Origin: Astrocystis sublimbata
Taxonomy: Eukaryota > Ascomycota > Sordariomycetes > Xylariales > Xylariaceae
Direction: 5' to 3'
NCBI GenBank assembly: GCA_022453515.1
Contig: JAJNNY010000022.1
Span: 496,001-560,000, forward strand
DNA length: 64,000 nt
The notes beneath the pieces were generated by a model that did not search any database, was not told the DNA's origin, and was given only the letters and a program-made list of their open reading frames with translations. Of this stretch, positions 36,361-50,199 are shown in pieces. Position 1 is the stretch's first letter. Each line of letters begins with the position of its first letter. The position numbers and the translations under genes were made by a program.

Positions 36361-39300
36361 TTAGGGTTTTGTTTTCTCAAGTATTGCGAATCTTGGGTTT
36401 GGTTGTGATTTGTGTCGGCCGGAGGCGGATTTCGTGGGACGGATGGGAGATGGTAGGAGGGGACAGGGAAATGATCTGGTGGACGGTGATTATAGCCGGA
36501 CGTTCCTGTGATGTTGGGATTTATTCGACGAGCACACTATTATGGGCAAAACACGACTATAGGCAAATGCGGGCTTCTAGGGGAAGATGTAATTTTCACG
36601 ATTGGTTCTATAGCTAATAATTTCGATTCTACCGATATTGTGAAATGGAGAAAATGATTGCTATTTCTGTCGGCGATCATGGCAAGGCCATATGCCGCGC
36701 CTTCTCCCCCCTTTTCTTCTCCCGACTTGGACTCGGTTCTCGGTCTGTATTAGTGGCTGCTCTGCAAAGCTATAAAATACAGTTCCCATAGTCCGTCCAG
36801 CCGTCCCGAGGCCCTCTTTGTCGTCGTCTGTTGACGAGGATTCGCCGAGTCTGGCCGTCAAGTCATTCCACACTCGGCCGGCATAGCCTCCATGTCTTGC
36901 AAGGAATTGGAGAAGCTTTGAGATCCTTCGCATCGTCTGTTGGTGAGGTTCGTTTGTCGTGCGCTATTGTCGGCGACTGTTGGGGGCCTTGTATGCCCCC
37001 TTACGGGACTGTCATGTCTAATTTTGTTTATCTCGACCTTGGTTAATGGCTTGAACCTCGGGTATAATTGCGTCAGGAAGCCCATGATCAGACTGATGTC
37101 GAAGTCACCCACCCGATACTGTGTGCTGAGCGGATCAGGGGTTACACCTTGTGGTTCCGGATATGCATGGCTGCAGATATGGCCGTCTATATGACTAGCG
37201 GGCCCCGGAGCTCGCCAAGGAGCTGTCTATTGATGTCCTGTGACGATGGAGAAAGTGTTGTCAGTCACGTCGGTGATGTTGCGTGGGTGTGAAGAGGAAG
37301 CAAAGCAACTCACTTGATGTGAAAAAGCAGACCATGAATATATTGAATTCTTGAGGAACTGCTGGCAATCATAATGGGGATCGAACATAGGTTCGCGCCA
37401 TGGAATCGAGCGTGTTGCCCAACCATCAATGTAAAGCTGTTTGATGGATGATAGTTGAAATGCTGATGAAGTAGTGCATGATGTGATGAGTATGCTTTCG
37501 TTATTGATGTATGATACTGGATAAATCCTAGCAATGACTGGTGCGATGGTGAGAACCAAGCAAGATGGGATAGAGGGGATGGAACCGATAGATAGGTGGA
37601 CAGATGGATAGATGGAGTAGATGAGGAGAAATGAGATGGGAGGAGAAGAGAGGAATGCAGAGAGACGGGGGAGACGGAAGGTTTATATACTCGGGGGGAG
37701 AGGGAGACATCAAGGTAGCAGCAGGCACCAAAACAACAATCATCGCATGACGCGGTCTATGTCGTGAGCATCGATTGACGTATCTTCGTTATACCTCAAC
37801 GTCCAAGTGATCAAAGCGTCGCTCGTGAAGTTTAAATCGTGAACCATAATCAAACTCAACTCACTACGGGCTTTCCATCTACTTGCCAGAATGCGGACAG
37901 GAGCAGCCGATCATGCTGTATTACGCGACAGGAAGGAGACTCGCATTGACACATGGGTGAACACGAAGGATAAACTATGTTCAAACTCAACCCAATAGGG
38001 GCTTCGCGTCTATTTGCCAAAACAAGGACAGGAGCGAATGGGATATTGACTTTCCACTACGCGGCAGGGGATTCGATTCGACTCGACTCGACACGACACG
38101 ACGCAACACAGCGCGGCATGAGTGCATGGCAAAATCAAAGCTGTCCAACCTTAATTCGAAGCTTATCTTAAAGCTTACCTTACACCTTACTTTCAACCTT
38201 ATTTTTACCAGTCCGGCCTCGTCATCGCATATAGCTACCTGCTAGCTGCCTAAGTGACGAGGAACGTCATATATCATGTGCGAGATCGCAGCCTGCAGCA
38301 ACTACCTACCTCCTACCCATCCACGCAGACTTACACGGAATGTCTGTCCAAACACACACAAGTACCCTCACCCATACACCGAACGGAGCGTGCGAAGCTG
38401 AAGCTCGTGAATGACAGATTCCTACAAGCTACCTACCTACCTACCCAATTCAAAACCATGGTACCTTCTTACCTTCTACATCATGAGCTAGCCCACTCCG
38501 CTCCCCCTTTCCTCCCCTTCCCTTCCCTTCCCTTCCCTTGCCATTACAACGTCCTCGGTAATCCAAAAAAAACGTTACCTGGGTAAATAACCGAGTAGAT
38601 TTTGACGTACGCATAGGCAGCCAGGTATGTAAGTACCAAGGTAGACACACTCAGGTAGGTGATCAAGAAAATGACGAAACAAAAAAACAACGCATTTATT
38701 TCATTACGTACTTACCTACGTATCCATAAGCCACCCCATGGTCAAAGTAGTAGTTATAGGGACTTGTTACTTAGCTTCCTTCCCCTGTAAACAAACAAAT
38801 AAGTAGACGGCGCAATCACGCTTGGTAGGTATATAGATGACTTGGAATCCTGCCATCCATCTACTATCCCCAATCACCTCGATTGGCATACTTGCACAAC
38901 AAACATCTCCAAGTGTCTCCTCACCAGCTATGTGGCTGCTACCCAGACTCACGCACGTATCCTTTGCAAAGGTATTCCGAACAATAAAGGTATGCTAACA
39001 TCACATCACAACACTCAAGTATCAGTAACAGTCCAGTCCAGTCAGCTAGTCTGTCATTCAGGTATTCGAACACTGCATTATATTTAGGCGCGAAAGCTGA
39101 TGCAATCCAATTATGCGCAACCGCCGCTGTGCTTCTCTTGCTTGCCTGCTTGCTTCCATCCACTGTCTGGCGTGTGCGTGCGTGCGTATGCTTATATGTG
39201 TGGGCGTGGGAAAAAAACGCTATGCTACGGTACATGAACAGCTAGCCGTCTCACTCTCCGCCCATCCGTCCGCCTCAGAGGAGAACCAACTAGCTGTACT

Positions 39301-40013
39301 AATAAGCAAGTGAGTAACTAGTAAGTGAGCAGATGTTGATACCTCCCCGACGCCTACTAATGTAATGTAATATAACGAGGTGCAGCCCCGATGATTGATT
39401 ATGATTGATGAATCCATCAGGCAGCAGGGGCTTGAGCTCGTCAAGATTCAGATCTATCGCACCCCCTAATCCGATGACCGCAAAAAGGCGCAAAAAACAA
39501 GAATCCCCAATGGGATAACGCCTCTCTCTGTACAGGTCGCAATCAAAACACTTTCCCATGCACAGGTTTCGCTAGTTCAATGCGTTCCTCCTGGGCACCA
39601 GGACGAGAAATCCTCCCAAGGTGTCATTAAACAGGCAGGTGATCGGGCTTCATCAAGTAAAACGAGTCGAATACCGTTTTGGTACAAGAATCGAAAAGAA
39701 CCACCAATGCATCGGAGCGTCGCTAGCCACCTGGAAGTTGCGTTTGTGTTGTAGAGGTTGCTCGAGCAAACCAACGCGGTGGGTGTCCAAGAACCCGTGT
39801 GCCCAATAACCCCAGTCGCAGTGGGATTATACGGGGCGCGGGAATGCCAATCGCGTAATTGTCGAATAGGCCAGGGGAGAAAACTCGAAAACGCTGGGGA
39901 CATGATGCTCAGGGAACGTGTGCTATATCGACGCCTGAACGCCGCCCATTTCTTTGGATATGTTTTGGTCGTGGAACATAAAACTTTCATTGTCTTTCGT
40001 CGCAGTATTCTCG
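36361..40013. other. 3.6-kb intergenic region with a diverged duplication
   Basis: No gene is recognised. It contains a pair of diverged direct copies (37850 and 37981), a CTAC repeat near 38432, a CCTTC repeat at 38516-38540 and CGACT/CGACA repeats at 38080-38104. The right end is the SMI1 3' flank. Confidence 0.5.
37850..38035 (+). repeat. Diverged tandem duplication (131-bp period)
   Basis: The 55 bp from 37850 match the 55 bp from 37981 at 44 positions (about 80%). Both begin TCAAACTCAAC and end GGACAGGAGC. Similarity continues weakly downstream (TACGCGACAGG versus TACGCGGCAGG). It looks like an old tandem duplication of about 130 bp. Both copies are open in the same frame over the aligned part, but no gene is recognised. 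Confidence 0.75.
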
Positions 40014-41748
40014 TCAGATCTCTATGGTTTTCATGCCTCCTTCCAAGTCGTCTACGTGGCCATTTATGAGATCCGCCTCGGCTTTGGAGAGGGGGGAATC
40101 CTGGCCGTTAGCCATGGGCTTGTCGTCCTGCTTGGTCGCTAGCGAAGCGCTGCTCTGTACCCTGGGAGTCTCAACCTCAACAAGCTTGTCTGCTTTGATT
40201 CCATTGGTAGCGATTTTGGGCTCGGAAGTTCCCGACTCCTCCGCCACTCGCGAAAGCGCACTGGGTTTTCCGAACCCAGCCCGAGCGGGACTCACTAACG
40301 GTGATGGACTGCTCAGTCGTTGTAGGGTTCTCCCGCGGACATCACCGTTGGCATCGACGGGACCGGTGTAAGGAGAGCCACTCGGGGACGCGGTACCACT
40401 CCCCGGTACGCCGGATCTACGCTTTGCCGCAGCCTTGGCAGTCCGCCCATTCTTCTGGTCCATTCTCCATCGTAAAATATCGAAGTATGATGGCTCGACG
40501 CGGGTTGTCTTGAATTCGCGTAGTTTGAGATCGTTGGTGTCTTCGTCGACGAACCACTTGGCACTGTTCAAATCGTCCGCTAGGATGGCGAGGAACGCGC
40601 CCCATGACCTGGCTACGACGTACTTGGTATCGTAGTCTCGCCCGAACAAGATGATTTGTCCCCAGGAACCAGTTGGGCCAGGTGCTAGGTCTACGGCCAG
40701 GTTGTTTCCGCCCCAATCTCGCACAAGAGGGATCCAGGCCGGGTGTGCGTACGCTCGCTGAATTGACCCAGCAGGAACACAGTCTTGCCGAGCTTGAAGG
40801 TCTTGCCGCCATGAGCCCTTCTGGGAGCCGGGGGAACCTGGCGCTGATCGAGATGAGGATGCCTCACCACTGCCACCAAAGGCTTTGGAAGGAACAGCAG
40901 GCTTCACAACCGTAGTCTCGAGAAGGTACTGCTGGTTTACTCTCCTCCACTGGTCCCACTCTTGCACCATTTCCTCGCAGTCGAGAAGCATACCGGAGAA
41001 GACGATACCGGTAGGATTGCCACCGCGCTCCTGGCCGTCGTGAATCATGAGGGAGTCTCTCAGATCCTGGGGCAAGGAGCAGTCGAGCTGGTGCTCGAGC
41101 TCGTTGATGTCATTGTCTGTACAGCCTTCGCAAAGCTGGTCGAAAAGTTCGGGGTAGTTCTCTTCGGCCCATCGATCTATGCGCTTCCACGAGTGGCTCA
41201 CGGGTGGTGCTGGGGGGGTGCCATCGGCAAATGATTGCATTTGAATGTCGCCAGGACTGCTCACGGTTTCGAAGCCATCGTCTCTTGAGCTGTCCCTCCG
41301 GGCGTTCATAGATCTCAAGCCCGGGGAGTAAGGCCCGCCGAGGCCGGGTGACATGGGCGATGCAGAAGGCATACCGGCACCCATATATGCGGTTCCATCT
41401 GGATTATTAGATAATGACCGGCCAAACTCATCCTGGTATGGAGAAGTGATATCAGCGCGTGATTCTAAAGCGGTGGCAACCGATGTGAGTGTGCTTTGGC
41501 GGTTTAGAGGCACGTGGCGACCTGTGCGATGAGGAGCATCATAGTTCGAGTCTGCATATCGAGGTTAGCCTACTTGACTGAATAGCCCTTTTTTTCCATT
41601 TCGGCGGTCTGGATGCCTACGTCGGTCATAACTGGTCATAGTATGCCAAAACGAGCGGAATGCTGACCCTAGGTTGCTACGAAGAGGAGCGATTAGCTTT
41701 TTCTGTTCATTTGGTAAGCTGTTGGCTACCATGGAACACTTACGCCAT
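40014..41748 (-). CDS. SMI1: Cell wall synthesis regulator Smi1/Knr4
   Basis: Regulator of beta-glucan synthesis and wall-integrity signalling. Yeast Knr4 is an intrinsically disordered hub around a globular SUKH-fold core. Three exons are 41748-41744, 41676-41621 and 41551-40014 (1599 nt, 532 residues). Exon 1 is only five nucleotides (ATGGC). The spliced start reads MANLGSAFRSFWHTMTSYDR and continues HSNYDAPHRTGRHVPLNRQ, matching the fungal Smi1 N-terminus, while the unspliced frame has only a GTG start. The SUKH core runs from about residue 115 (SWKRIDRWAEENYPELF) through the ADDLNSAKWFVDEDTNDLKL segment. The N- and C-terminal regions are Ser/Pro/Gly-rich and probably disordered. Confidence 0.92.
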
Positions 41749-44700
41749 GATGTCGGACTGCTGTTTCTGGCTAGCTTAACTCCTTTATGGGATGTGCAAG
41801 CAGTGGATCTACAATCTGGCGAAAAGATGATTGCCGAAAACTTGCGTCCAAGTGTAGACAGACGCCGTCAAAATGCGCACGAACCGCTGATTGGAACGAG
41901 GGTGGGTAGCAGTGAAAGCCCGAAACTATAGGATTATGACGCGATGCGCGGTGTTGTAGCCACGTTCAAGGGGAACACGATGCGAAATGGGTCGTTGGCG
42001 CTAAAGGGCACGAATTGCGGACTTCGAGGCGACGTCGAAGAGATGGCTTGCGGAAGAAGCCAAGATGCTGTCGTCCTAGGGTCCTGATGCAGGTTCCGCA
42101 ATGCAGATGCTGATGCAGATGCCGAGAAAAACTAGTGAGGGTTGTCTTTGGGGCGAGGGTCGAGTCTTTGTCATGACATTGCTCAGGGAGTTCGCGCGCG
42201 TCGGTCGGTGGTGGTGAGAATCGGGCAGTCGGTCAGGGAGGAGATGAGAGGGGAGGAGAGGAGAGACGGTGAGTGTGGTGGAAGAGGTGGTGGTGGTGGT
42301 GGTGGTGAGGAAGGAGGCGGTTGCAAAGGAGTGGAATTGGGAGGCGACAGAAGTGAGCGTGTGGTGGTAATGATTGGTGAAGCGTCGAGGTCTCGTCGGA
42401 ATTCGATTGCGCTGCAATGACACCCTTTTCTGGCTTTTGGCCTGGCACGCCTGGCTTGCTCAGGAGGCGAGCGACAGGGGTTCTCCAGTGGCCGGGGTGG
42501 ACAGCCGTCCCAGAACAGACTAGCCTGCCGAGACTGCTGCGGTGCGGTACCGACCGACCAGAAACGCGAATCTGGGTGTCTGGTCAAGCAGAGAAGCGAA
42601 TGAAGGAATGTATGAATGAATCAATGAAGGGGCAGCCAGCCAGGCAATGCAAAAAGTGCGATGTCAGAATCCCAGAGGCTGCAGGTGTTCCCTGGGGGGA
42701 GGTTGGAACGTGTTGAATGAAGCCTGAGGTCGATTTCGACCACTGCTGCTTGCTGCTGTGTTGGAGTTGTAGAAGATAGGTAAGGACGGACGAGACGACG
42801 GGAGGCAGGGAGAAGGAGAGGCAGTCTTTGTGAGATTAAAGATATTCTTAGCCGCTGGGAACTTGCCAGTTGGTACCTTACCTAGCGGGCGGGCTAATCT
42901 AGTGTAGGTAGGTGTAGCTGATACCTGTTGCCGCTTGCTAAACGCGGTAAGACCAGAGGTAGAGGTACTTTCGGGCAGGCTACGTCCAACCTTCTGTCAC
43001 TTCCCAGCTCAGAAGAGGGAAGGCAGGTTGAGGCAGGTCAAGGTCGAGCACATGCTTATGTGCCGTGCGTATGTATGTGTAAATGCATGGATGTACATCC
43101 GGTACGTGTGCATTGGGAGGAGCCCAGCAGGAAGCCACGAGCGAAGCCACTGCAGCAGCAGGACCGAATGAGTAGGTAGAGTCAGGGACTCCCGGCCAAG
43201 CCATCCGCATTCATCTATCTGACCAACCACAGATCCATCCCGCATACATTGGGTCCTGGGTTTTGTCAATCTACGATTACACGATTGTATCTACTTTTAG
43301 GGGGGCGCAGATTGTGCAGACTTTTTAGGGGGAGCAGACCAATGCAGGCCAGATCTCTAGCAGAACGGGCCCTTACCCAACCGCCCACATGGCCAATTTC
43401 CCCCTAAGATCCTCTGCCACAACGCTGCCGCCGCTGCTGCTGCAGCAAGCCCCCAGCGCGCATGGTCGACGCTACAGGACGCGCCGTTGCAGCGCTAAAC
43501 CCGAGCGGGATGAACCATTTTTGCTTCCATCCGCCATCGAAGCCGACCGAGCCAATGTCGCCGCACTAAGGGCATTCCCCCCGAGCCCCCTCCCCTGCAG
43601 GTGCTTGATTGATCCAGTGGCTTTTGCACTTGAAACAAGCAGAACGCAGTAAACAGCAAGCCAGCCCGAAATTGGGGCGCCATCGCACATATTATGCCGT
43701 GCAACCAACCACATCTGCCCTGCTCCTGCTCATGATACCTACTTACTTACTTACAGTACCTACCGAGCCTACCGACCGGCGAGCCTGTGTATGCGCCCCT
43801 ACCCGTACCGGTACCGTCGCGTCGATGCCATTGGTTCAAGGTTGCTTCATGTCCATACATACAGATCGAGCATGTATGTACGTACGATATGTCTGTGTCT
43901 GTGTCTGTGCTTGTGTGCTTGTGTGCTGTACAGATCGATCCATCTATCTGCCACAGGCCTCAGGTATGTATGTACATAGGTACATGTAGGCACTTCAGTT
44001 ATATCTTAGGTAAATAAACCTTTAATATCAGCAGCGCCAACAGCAGCAATAACAGCAACAGCCGCCGTACCGATTCCCCGGCCTGGGCAGAACCTGGGGG
44101 TAGGGTAGGGTCACGTACTGGCGGCGTCACGCCAATGCTATCATGAACATATCCATCCGAACCACTGGCTGCGCCTTCGCAAATCGTATATTCTAGACGT
44201 CGCCACTACAGCCTTGGTTAGAACCATTGTGTCCGTATGCGGTCGAACTGATACCATACCTACTGCCCTATTTATATCTCCCGGCATGCATTCGCACTCA
44301 GGAGGTGTGCCCAGCGAGGTTAAGGTTAACCTCAAGTTTCATCTGCCCTATCTGCACCGTGTAAGATACAGTCACAGACTTGTTATAAACACTTTGCTAC
44401 TTAGGTACGTGTACAATTACTCCAAACTTGAACCTCTCAAAGAAACAGGCTTTCCCCATCGACAGAATCTATCTGCCTACAATGTGACCTGACCTGACCC
44501 TCCCTCCCAGAAACACAAACACACAGACACAGACGCAGACACAGACATGAACCAAGAAACAGGCCATCGCCGCAAGATGACGCGATGTGATTGGTGGCAA
44601 CCGCCCCAGCGTTTCCTGTCGGCCATCGTCATACACTTCGAAACCCTGGTCCTACTCCAACAAACGTCACCTCTTGTCAGTCAGTTCACCCATTAGGAGA

Positions 44701-46426
44701 GAGAGAGGTATTACAGCTCTGCTCGCAGAACCACCCCGAATACCTACGTCAGTGCCAGCGCTGCTGTTGCGTGCGTGCGTGCGTGCGTGGCATTCGCCTC
44801 GCCTCGCCTCCCTCAGTTGCCAACCTTATGCTATTGTTATTCCTACCTATGTCACACGCCCGTGGCCATTTGCTCACGATGCAATCAATCTCTTCTCATA
44901 TTACGTACGTACGAGGCCGCCCAACTTACGTACCTCAAACGCATATTATTATATCGCCGACAAATAAATAGCACAGACACCTACCTGCCAGTTCAGCTTT
45001 TAAATACGAAGAAGAAGTCTGGTGTTCTCATGGTGAGTGAGTAGAGTCGTGTATGCGTAAGCGACCCGAGCCGCGACGCACATATATCTGTTCTGTCCAT
45101 ACCTTGTGTGTGTGTACCTAATGCTGGAATTGCAAGGTAGGTATGTAAATAGGTAGGAGGTAGCTAGCTGAGGTCAGGTGAGTTGTTCGTATGTAAGCAC
45201 ATGTCGCATGTTGTTACCTCGCGCCTGTTTACCCTCCCTGTTTACCCCGCGAATAATACTACCACGAAACCCCCATCTCTATCTCATACCTTACCAAGCC
45301 GTAAATACAAAGTATCTACATATAATATGCCCTGCGTCGGCTTCCAACCACACCGGTTCTGGTACATCCACAAGCTTTCTGACCAACCTGCTCGCCTGCC
45401 TACCTACCTCCCTGCTGTACGTCAAGTAAATTGCTTAATTCGCCATGCTTACCTACCTATCCAACCACGACCTCAAGTTCCACGTTTGCAGTGGTAGGTA
45501 GTGGTCATCAAACATGCAGCGATGTCCCTGTTCCTGTTCCTTCCTGTACGTCAGGTTCGTTCCCGTCGTGGCTCAGCCTCCCTCCCTCCCTATCGCGGTT
45601 CCTCTCCTGCATACCTAGCTAGGTAGCTAGCATCGGAGTTAAGTGCTGGCAGACAACTTTGGGTTCTTCTCCCGCCACCTGCTTACGTAGTGCCTTCTGT
45701 ACATTACATACCTACATATACTTAACCGTGCAGGTGAATTCCAGGGTACCTTATGAAGTTCAAGGTTTTGAGTTAGAAGTGCTAATGCTGTCCACGCGCC
45801 GCGCCTGCCGCTTCGGATGCCGTTGGGGGATGTGCATATGTCCTCGGTCTATAGCCTAGCCTCGGACACGGAGGGCGTGGGTGTGAGTGTGAGTGTGGAT
45901 GCCGGCGCGTCATGACCGGTAACGAAGAAGCGGCTGACGTCCAGCCAGCCAGCCAGCGGTCACGAACTCGAGGTTTTTTTTATTATTCAGATAGGTATCT
46001 CGGGATATCCCCCCCCTGGTCGGCGAGGGCACTGGAAATTCATTACATCTACATGAAAAATCGAGGACTGGATAGACGACATCTTCCGGGACCTCCAAGA
46101 ACGAGCATCCGTTCATTGACGACAATAAGCTTGCTTGATTCTCCAAGTCATTTCCTAGTAAAATCTAATTGCTCCAATGAGCTAGCTACAAAGGTCAAAT
46201 TTTGGTTAAAATCCTGGGATGCTGATCAGCTACACGCATGGGGACTTCCATCTCAATTCTACCCCTATAGTACATCATCAACAGAGTAGAGTAATCCGCT
46301 CTCGTGCCGCAATTCGAACGATGAATCTGTAATGCCTTAAAGGCATTTGCTATTATATATAGGTCTAATATAGAAATACTCGTAACTATACCCGTAGTAG
46401 CCATACGTCTGTCTCACTCAGCCTAT
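41749..46426. other. 4.7-kb intergenic region, no gene recognised
   Basis: The left end is the SMI1 leader (purine/GGTGGT-rich on the plus strand at 42280-42310). The rest has TACCTAC motifs, a GCGT repeat (44770-44789), GTGTCT runs at 43893-43906 and AT-rich sequence near 46310-46390. No frame has family resemblance. Confidence 0.55.
44770..44789 (+). repeat. GCGT microsatellite
   Basis: Five GCGT units. Confidence 0.9.
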
Positions 46427-49400
46427 TCACGTCTGCCACATATACTCGCTCAGCGCCAAATGCTTCTCGCCCATCTGCCTCTTCGCCGCCCCATTCACAC
46501 CGCGTTCCGGATCCGCCAGCTGCACACTGTAGCACAGCTCGACCAGGTTCTTCAGCTCGTCATAACTAAACTGTTCCGCCGGCGGTATCACCGAGGCCCC
46601 TCCCTCTCCCTCTCCCTCTCCCTCCGCAGCAGCAGCCTCCCTCTCCTTATCCCTCTTCGCCTTCTCCACGACAGCATCCGGCCCTTCCATAAACAGCCTA
46701 TAATAATTCCCCGCCCGGCCCAAATCGACGTCGGCCTCGATATTCTTGAGATTCTGCTGCAGCACCAGGATATTGAGCAGCATGCGCTCGCAGCCGCGCG
46801 CGTTCATGGGCTGCGTCGCCAGCGCATTCGACACCAGATACGAATTAATCAGCAGCGCCAGACCCGTGCGCACGAAGGCGATCTCGCGGTCGCGCAGGAA
46901 CCGCACGGCCGTCTCGTCGTAGGCGATGAGCTCTGCGTTGAGCGAGAGGATCTGCGGGTCTGGTTCTTTGATCTCGCGGTCGCCGAGGACGTAGGGTGCC
47001 GTCGTGGGCGAGAGGGCGACGCGCAGGGATTGGATGATGCGGCACCGGATTTCCATGTGCAGGGTTAGGAGAACGGTGCCTGCTAGCTCTTCGTACGAGG
47101 AGACGATCTGGTCGAATGATCTATATGAATTGAGTCAATTTAGTCCATGAGTTCAAATACAAGGGGGGAGAGGGAGAGAGAGAGAGCTCTTACTGGACAG
47201 TATCTTGCGTCATAGGCAGATAAACTGGTCCTCGGTGATCTCCGTTGACTTTGCTGGGATCGTTCAACAGAGTCCATCTCCGATTTTGATCTTTCGGCAT
47301 GGTAGGCTGCGACGAGTCTGTGGCGTGTCGGGTGATATGCCGCAAGCTTACGATCTTGCTCGAGAGCCACTTCATACTGGTGTATAAGAGGCACAATGAC
47401 GAGATCACGTCTCGGTCCTGTATAACGTCGCTAGGATCCAAGGGATATTCATTCGTACGCATGAGTAGCAGCCCGACTTCTTTCTCTATCAGCTCAGGAT
47501 CGAGTTTGTCAGATGTCCAGAGTCTTTGAATTGTGTCCTGGATATCGCCCTCGGTAGTAGCCAGTTCTGCGGAGAATCGCAGCTGTTGTGATGTATTTGT
47601 TGTGTCTTGCGCCTTCCCAGCCAGGGATTTAAACCATGTGAAGCAGCGTTCGTAGTAGTGCATCATCTGCGATATGATCAGAGCGCTCAGGGCCTGGTCG
47701 TGGGGAATCGTGCCGAGCATACGACAGAAGGCCGTGACGATGGTGAAAAATGCAGTCGTTCCCTTGAAAACCGGTCGTCGTGCCACCAAACGCCACTCCG
47801 GGTCTTCTTGGAACGAATCGTTCTCGCCCAACACATGGTCGCTTAATTTGCTCAGCGTCTCATCTAGTTGCGGCTGGAACACGTTAACCAAGAAGTTATC
47901 AAGGAAAGATGTCAGCGCGCTGGCTGCCAGGTCAGTGCCGGGAGGCACAATAGCCTTGAGTCTCTGAATGAAGACGAGAGTTGGCGGTAGGAGGAGGCTC
48001 ATGTTGAAAACGCTGGGCTCTACTAGAGATTTGTAGGACCCCGGCGTGTTCTTGCTGTCAAGGCCGCCGCCTACTGTGCTCTTCCGTGCCTCCTTCCCAG
48101 TTGCCGTCGTCTTCTTACTGCCAGCCTGTGGCTTACGAGTATTAGTGCTACCCAGACCCGGTACGGCAGTTTGGATGATGTTATCCAGGGCTTCGTACTC
48201 GGCCGCCATTTCGACAGACTTTTGATCCGCTTCCGAGAATTTGAAAAGCTTGTCTCTCTGTGAATCGTTGGCTCCGTTCATGGCTGTCCCGTTCCGGAGG
48301 GAGGAGTCAGACTGGTAGATGTCTGCATCTGTGGTCACGTAATTGTGAAGAAGTGAACGTATCTCGTTCTGATATAGGTTCCATAATTCTTTGAACCCCC
48401 CCAGCAGCTGTGAGCTGCTCCCGGCGCCTTCCTGTCGGGCAAGGGCTTTTACAGCCTCGTGGAATACACGATGCCCCTCTGCGATGGCCTCAAACTTTGC
48501 GTATAGCGTCCATAAAAGATCGTAGATGACATCGGCCCTCATCTGGGTTTCCCTGTTGCTGTAGATATGGAGCCCCTGGCTGTTGCTGGATCCTCCACGA
48601 AGCGAGCTGGGATGTCGCTGATCAACATCGTTGATCGTCTCGTTCACCACCGCGAAGAGCTCGACAGGAAGTCTCTGGCTCAATGTTTCCACAGCACCCT
48701 CTAATCTCCCAAGCTTATTAAGAGACTCGGCAAGCAGGGCGATGTACCAAGACGTGTCGGCTTCGGGGTTTTTCGAGGGGTCTTCGGTTACAGGTCGTTC
48801 GAAATCTAAGGTATCAAGTACGGCGTGAAAAGGGGTGATAGCGGCCGAGTCGCCGTAATTCTGGTTATATGCGCCCTGGTTCTTGGCCAGACTCTGCCAA
48901 CGTTCCTGGCAGTAAGGTGACTTCAGGTACAGATGCTCGTGCAATTCTTCCACCAGAATATCCATGAGAGCCGTCTCCTGATTCGCCAAGTAGCTCCGGA
49001 GATCTGACAAGGCGCCGATGTCGTCGAGCTCCGGTTTCCGTAGTTTGCGCAGGGCATTTTGCAAGACCTCGACGGCGGTCAGAAAGCGCTTCTCGGAGAT
49101 GCGCGCCTCGAGTTGGTCGGGCACTGTGCGCAGGTCTTCGAGTTCGCCCAGGGTCTGCAAGACTTCGTCGTACATCTGCGATGACTTGTATAGCTTCTTG
49201 AGTTCGGGGTCGGAGGTGCACAGGCTGGCTTTGGAGGTGGCCAAGGACTCCTTGAGCTGGCGCACGCGCTTCTGGGAGGCCTGGATGCTGCCCTGGATCT
49301 TGTGGAATGTGCCTATGGAGCTGTTGAAGCCCTGGTGGTGCTCGTGGACGATGCCCTTCAGCGAGTCCTGCAGGTACTGGTGGGTGGCCTTGAAGTTGTC

Positions 49401-49706
49401 GTACTCGTTGGCGCGGCCGACGGAGCTGTCGTCGAGCAGCTGCAGGGCCAGGGACACGGGTATGCAGTCGGTCTGGGTCATGGACGGCCACTCGGCCTTG
49501 ATCAGCTCGAGGACCTTGGAGATCTCGCGCTCGGCATTAGATTCGTCTCCGCGCGGGCGCCGCGACGTGGAGCGGGACGAGGGTTGGCGGCCGGGGGCGA
49601 AGGGGCGGCGGGAGCTCATCTGCGGCGGCGGCGGGGGAGCATCGTAGTCATCGTCCATGCCGCCATAGCCGCCGTTGCGGTATGACCCGCCATACCTGTT
49701 GGACAT
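46427..49706 (-). CDS. SEC8: Exocyst complex component Sec8/EXOC4
   Basis: Subunit of the exocyst, the complex that tethers secretory vesicles to the plasma membrane at sites of polarised growth. Two exons, 49706-47194 and 47120-46427 (73-bp intron, phase 2), give 1068 residues. The N-terminus is Gly/Tyr/Pro-rich and disordered (MSNRYGGSYRNGGYGG). The conserved Sec8 N-domain follows, with EREISKVLELIKAEWPSM and HHQGFNSSIGTFHKIQGSI, then helical repeats. Exon 2 begins SFDQIVSSYEELAGTVLLTL and ends LSEYMWQT. A (GE)n-rich acidic loop (genomic about 46590-46640) interrupts the last domain. The ATG at 49706 is the first in frame; upstream there is only a GTG. Confidence 0.95.
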
Positions 49707-50199
49707 GGTCACCTTCGACGATGCATGCGTGGGGACCGAGGACGGCGGCGGCGGTGGTGGGCGGCGCACGCACTACCTATCGCATCCGGATTGTTGAGGT
49801 AGCTAGCTGCTCGCGACCCGGCGGTCTTAGTGGTGCTGTGAGTTGATCGCAGGTCGGAACGTAGGTTTCTTTGCTTTGTTGCGTAGATGTTGAAATGTTG
49901 AAGGTTGCGCGGGATGTAGTTGTAGAGCTATGAGACCTCGAATTAGCCCGCTGTCACTGCTGCAGCCTCAGGTCCACGGGTACTACAGTACCCAACAACC
50001 TAAATCCCCGGGATCAGCATTGCGAAACAGCAGGGGTTTAGTCTCCGCCGTCTAAGCCCATGTCGCTGGAGCGGGGCCGCCACAGGTGCCTGCAGGTACC
50101 TCTCGCCTACCTTTGCGATAGGTTTTACCATCCCGAACCGGAATGGGAAGCCAGTTGGAATATTGACCAAAACCTTGACCACAAACACCCCGCCGCTGG
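49707..50199. promoter_or_regulatory. Divergent SEC8 / VAS1 promoter region
   Basis: This gap of about 490 bp separates the SEC8 start from the upstream VAS1 ATG. An ATG at 50060 opens a different frame that runs to 50287, so the long VAS1 transcript probably starts downstream of it. No TATA box is clear. Confidence 0.4.
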
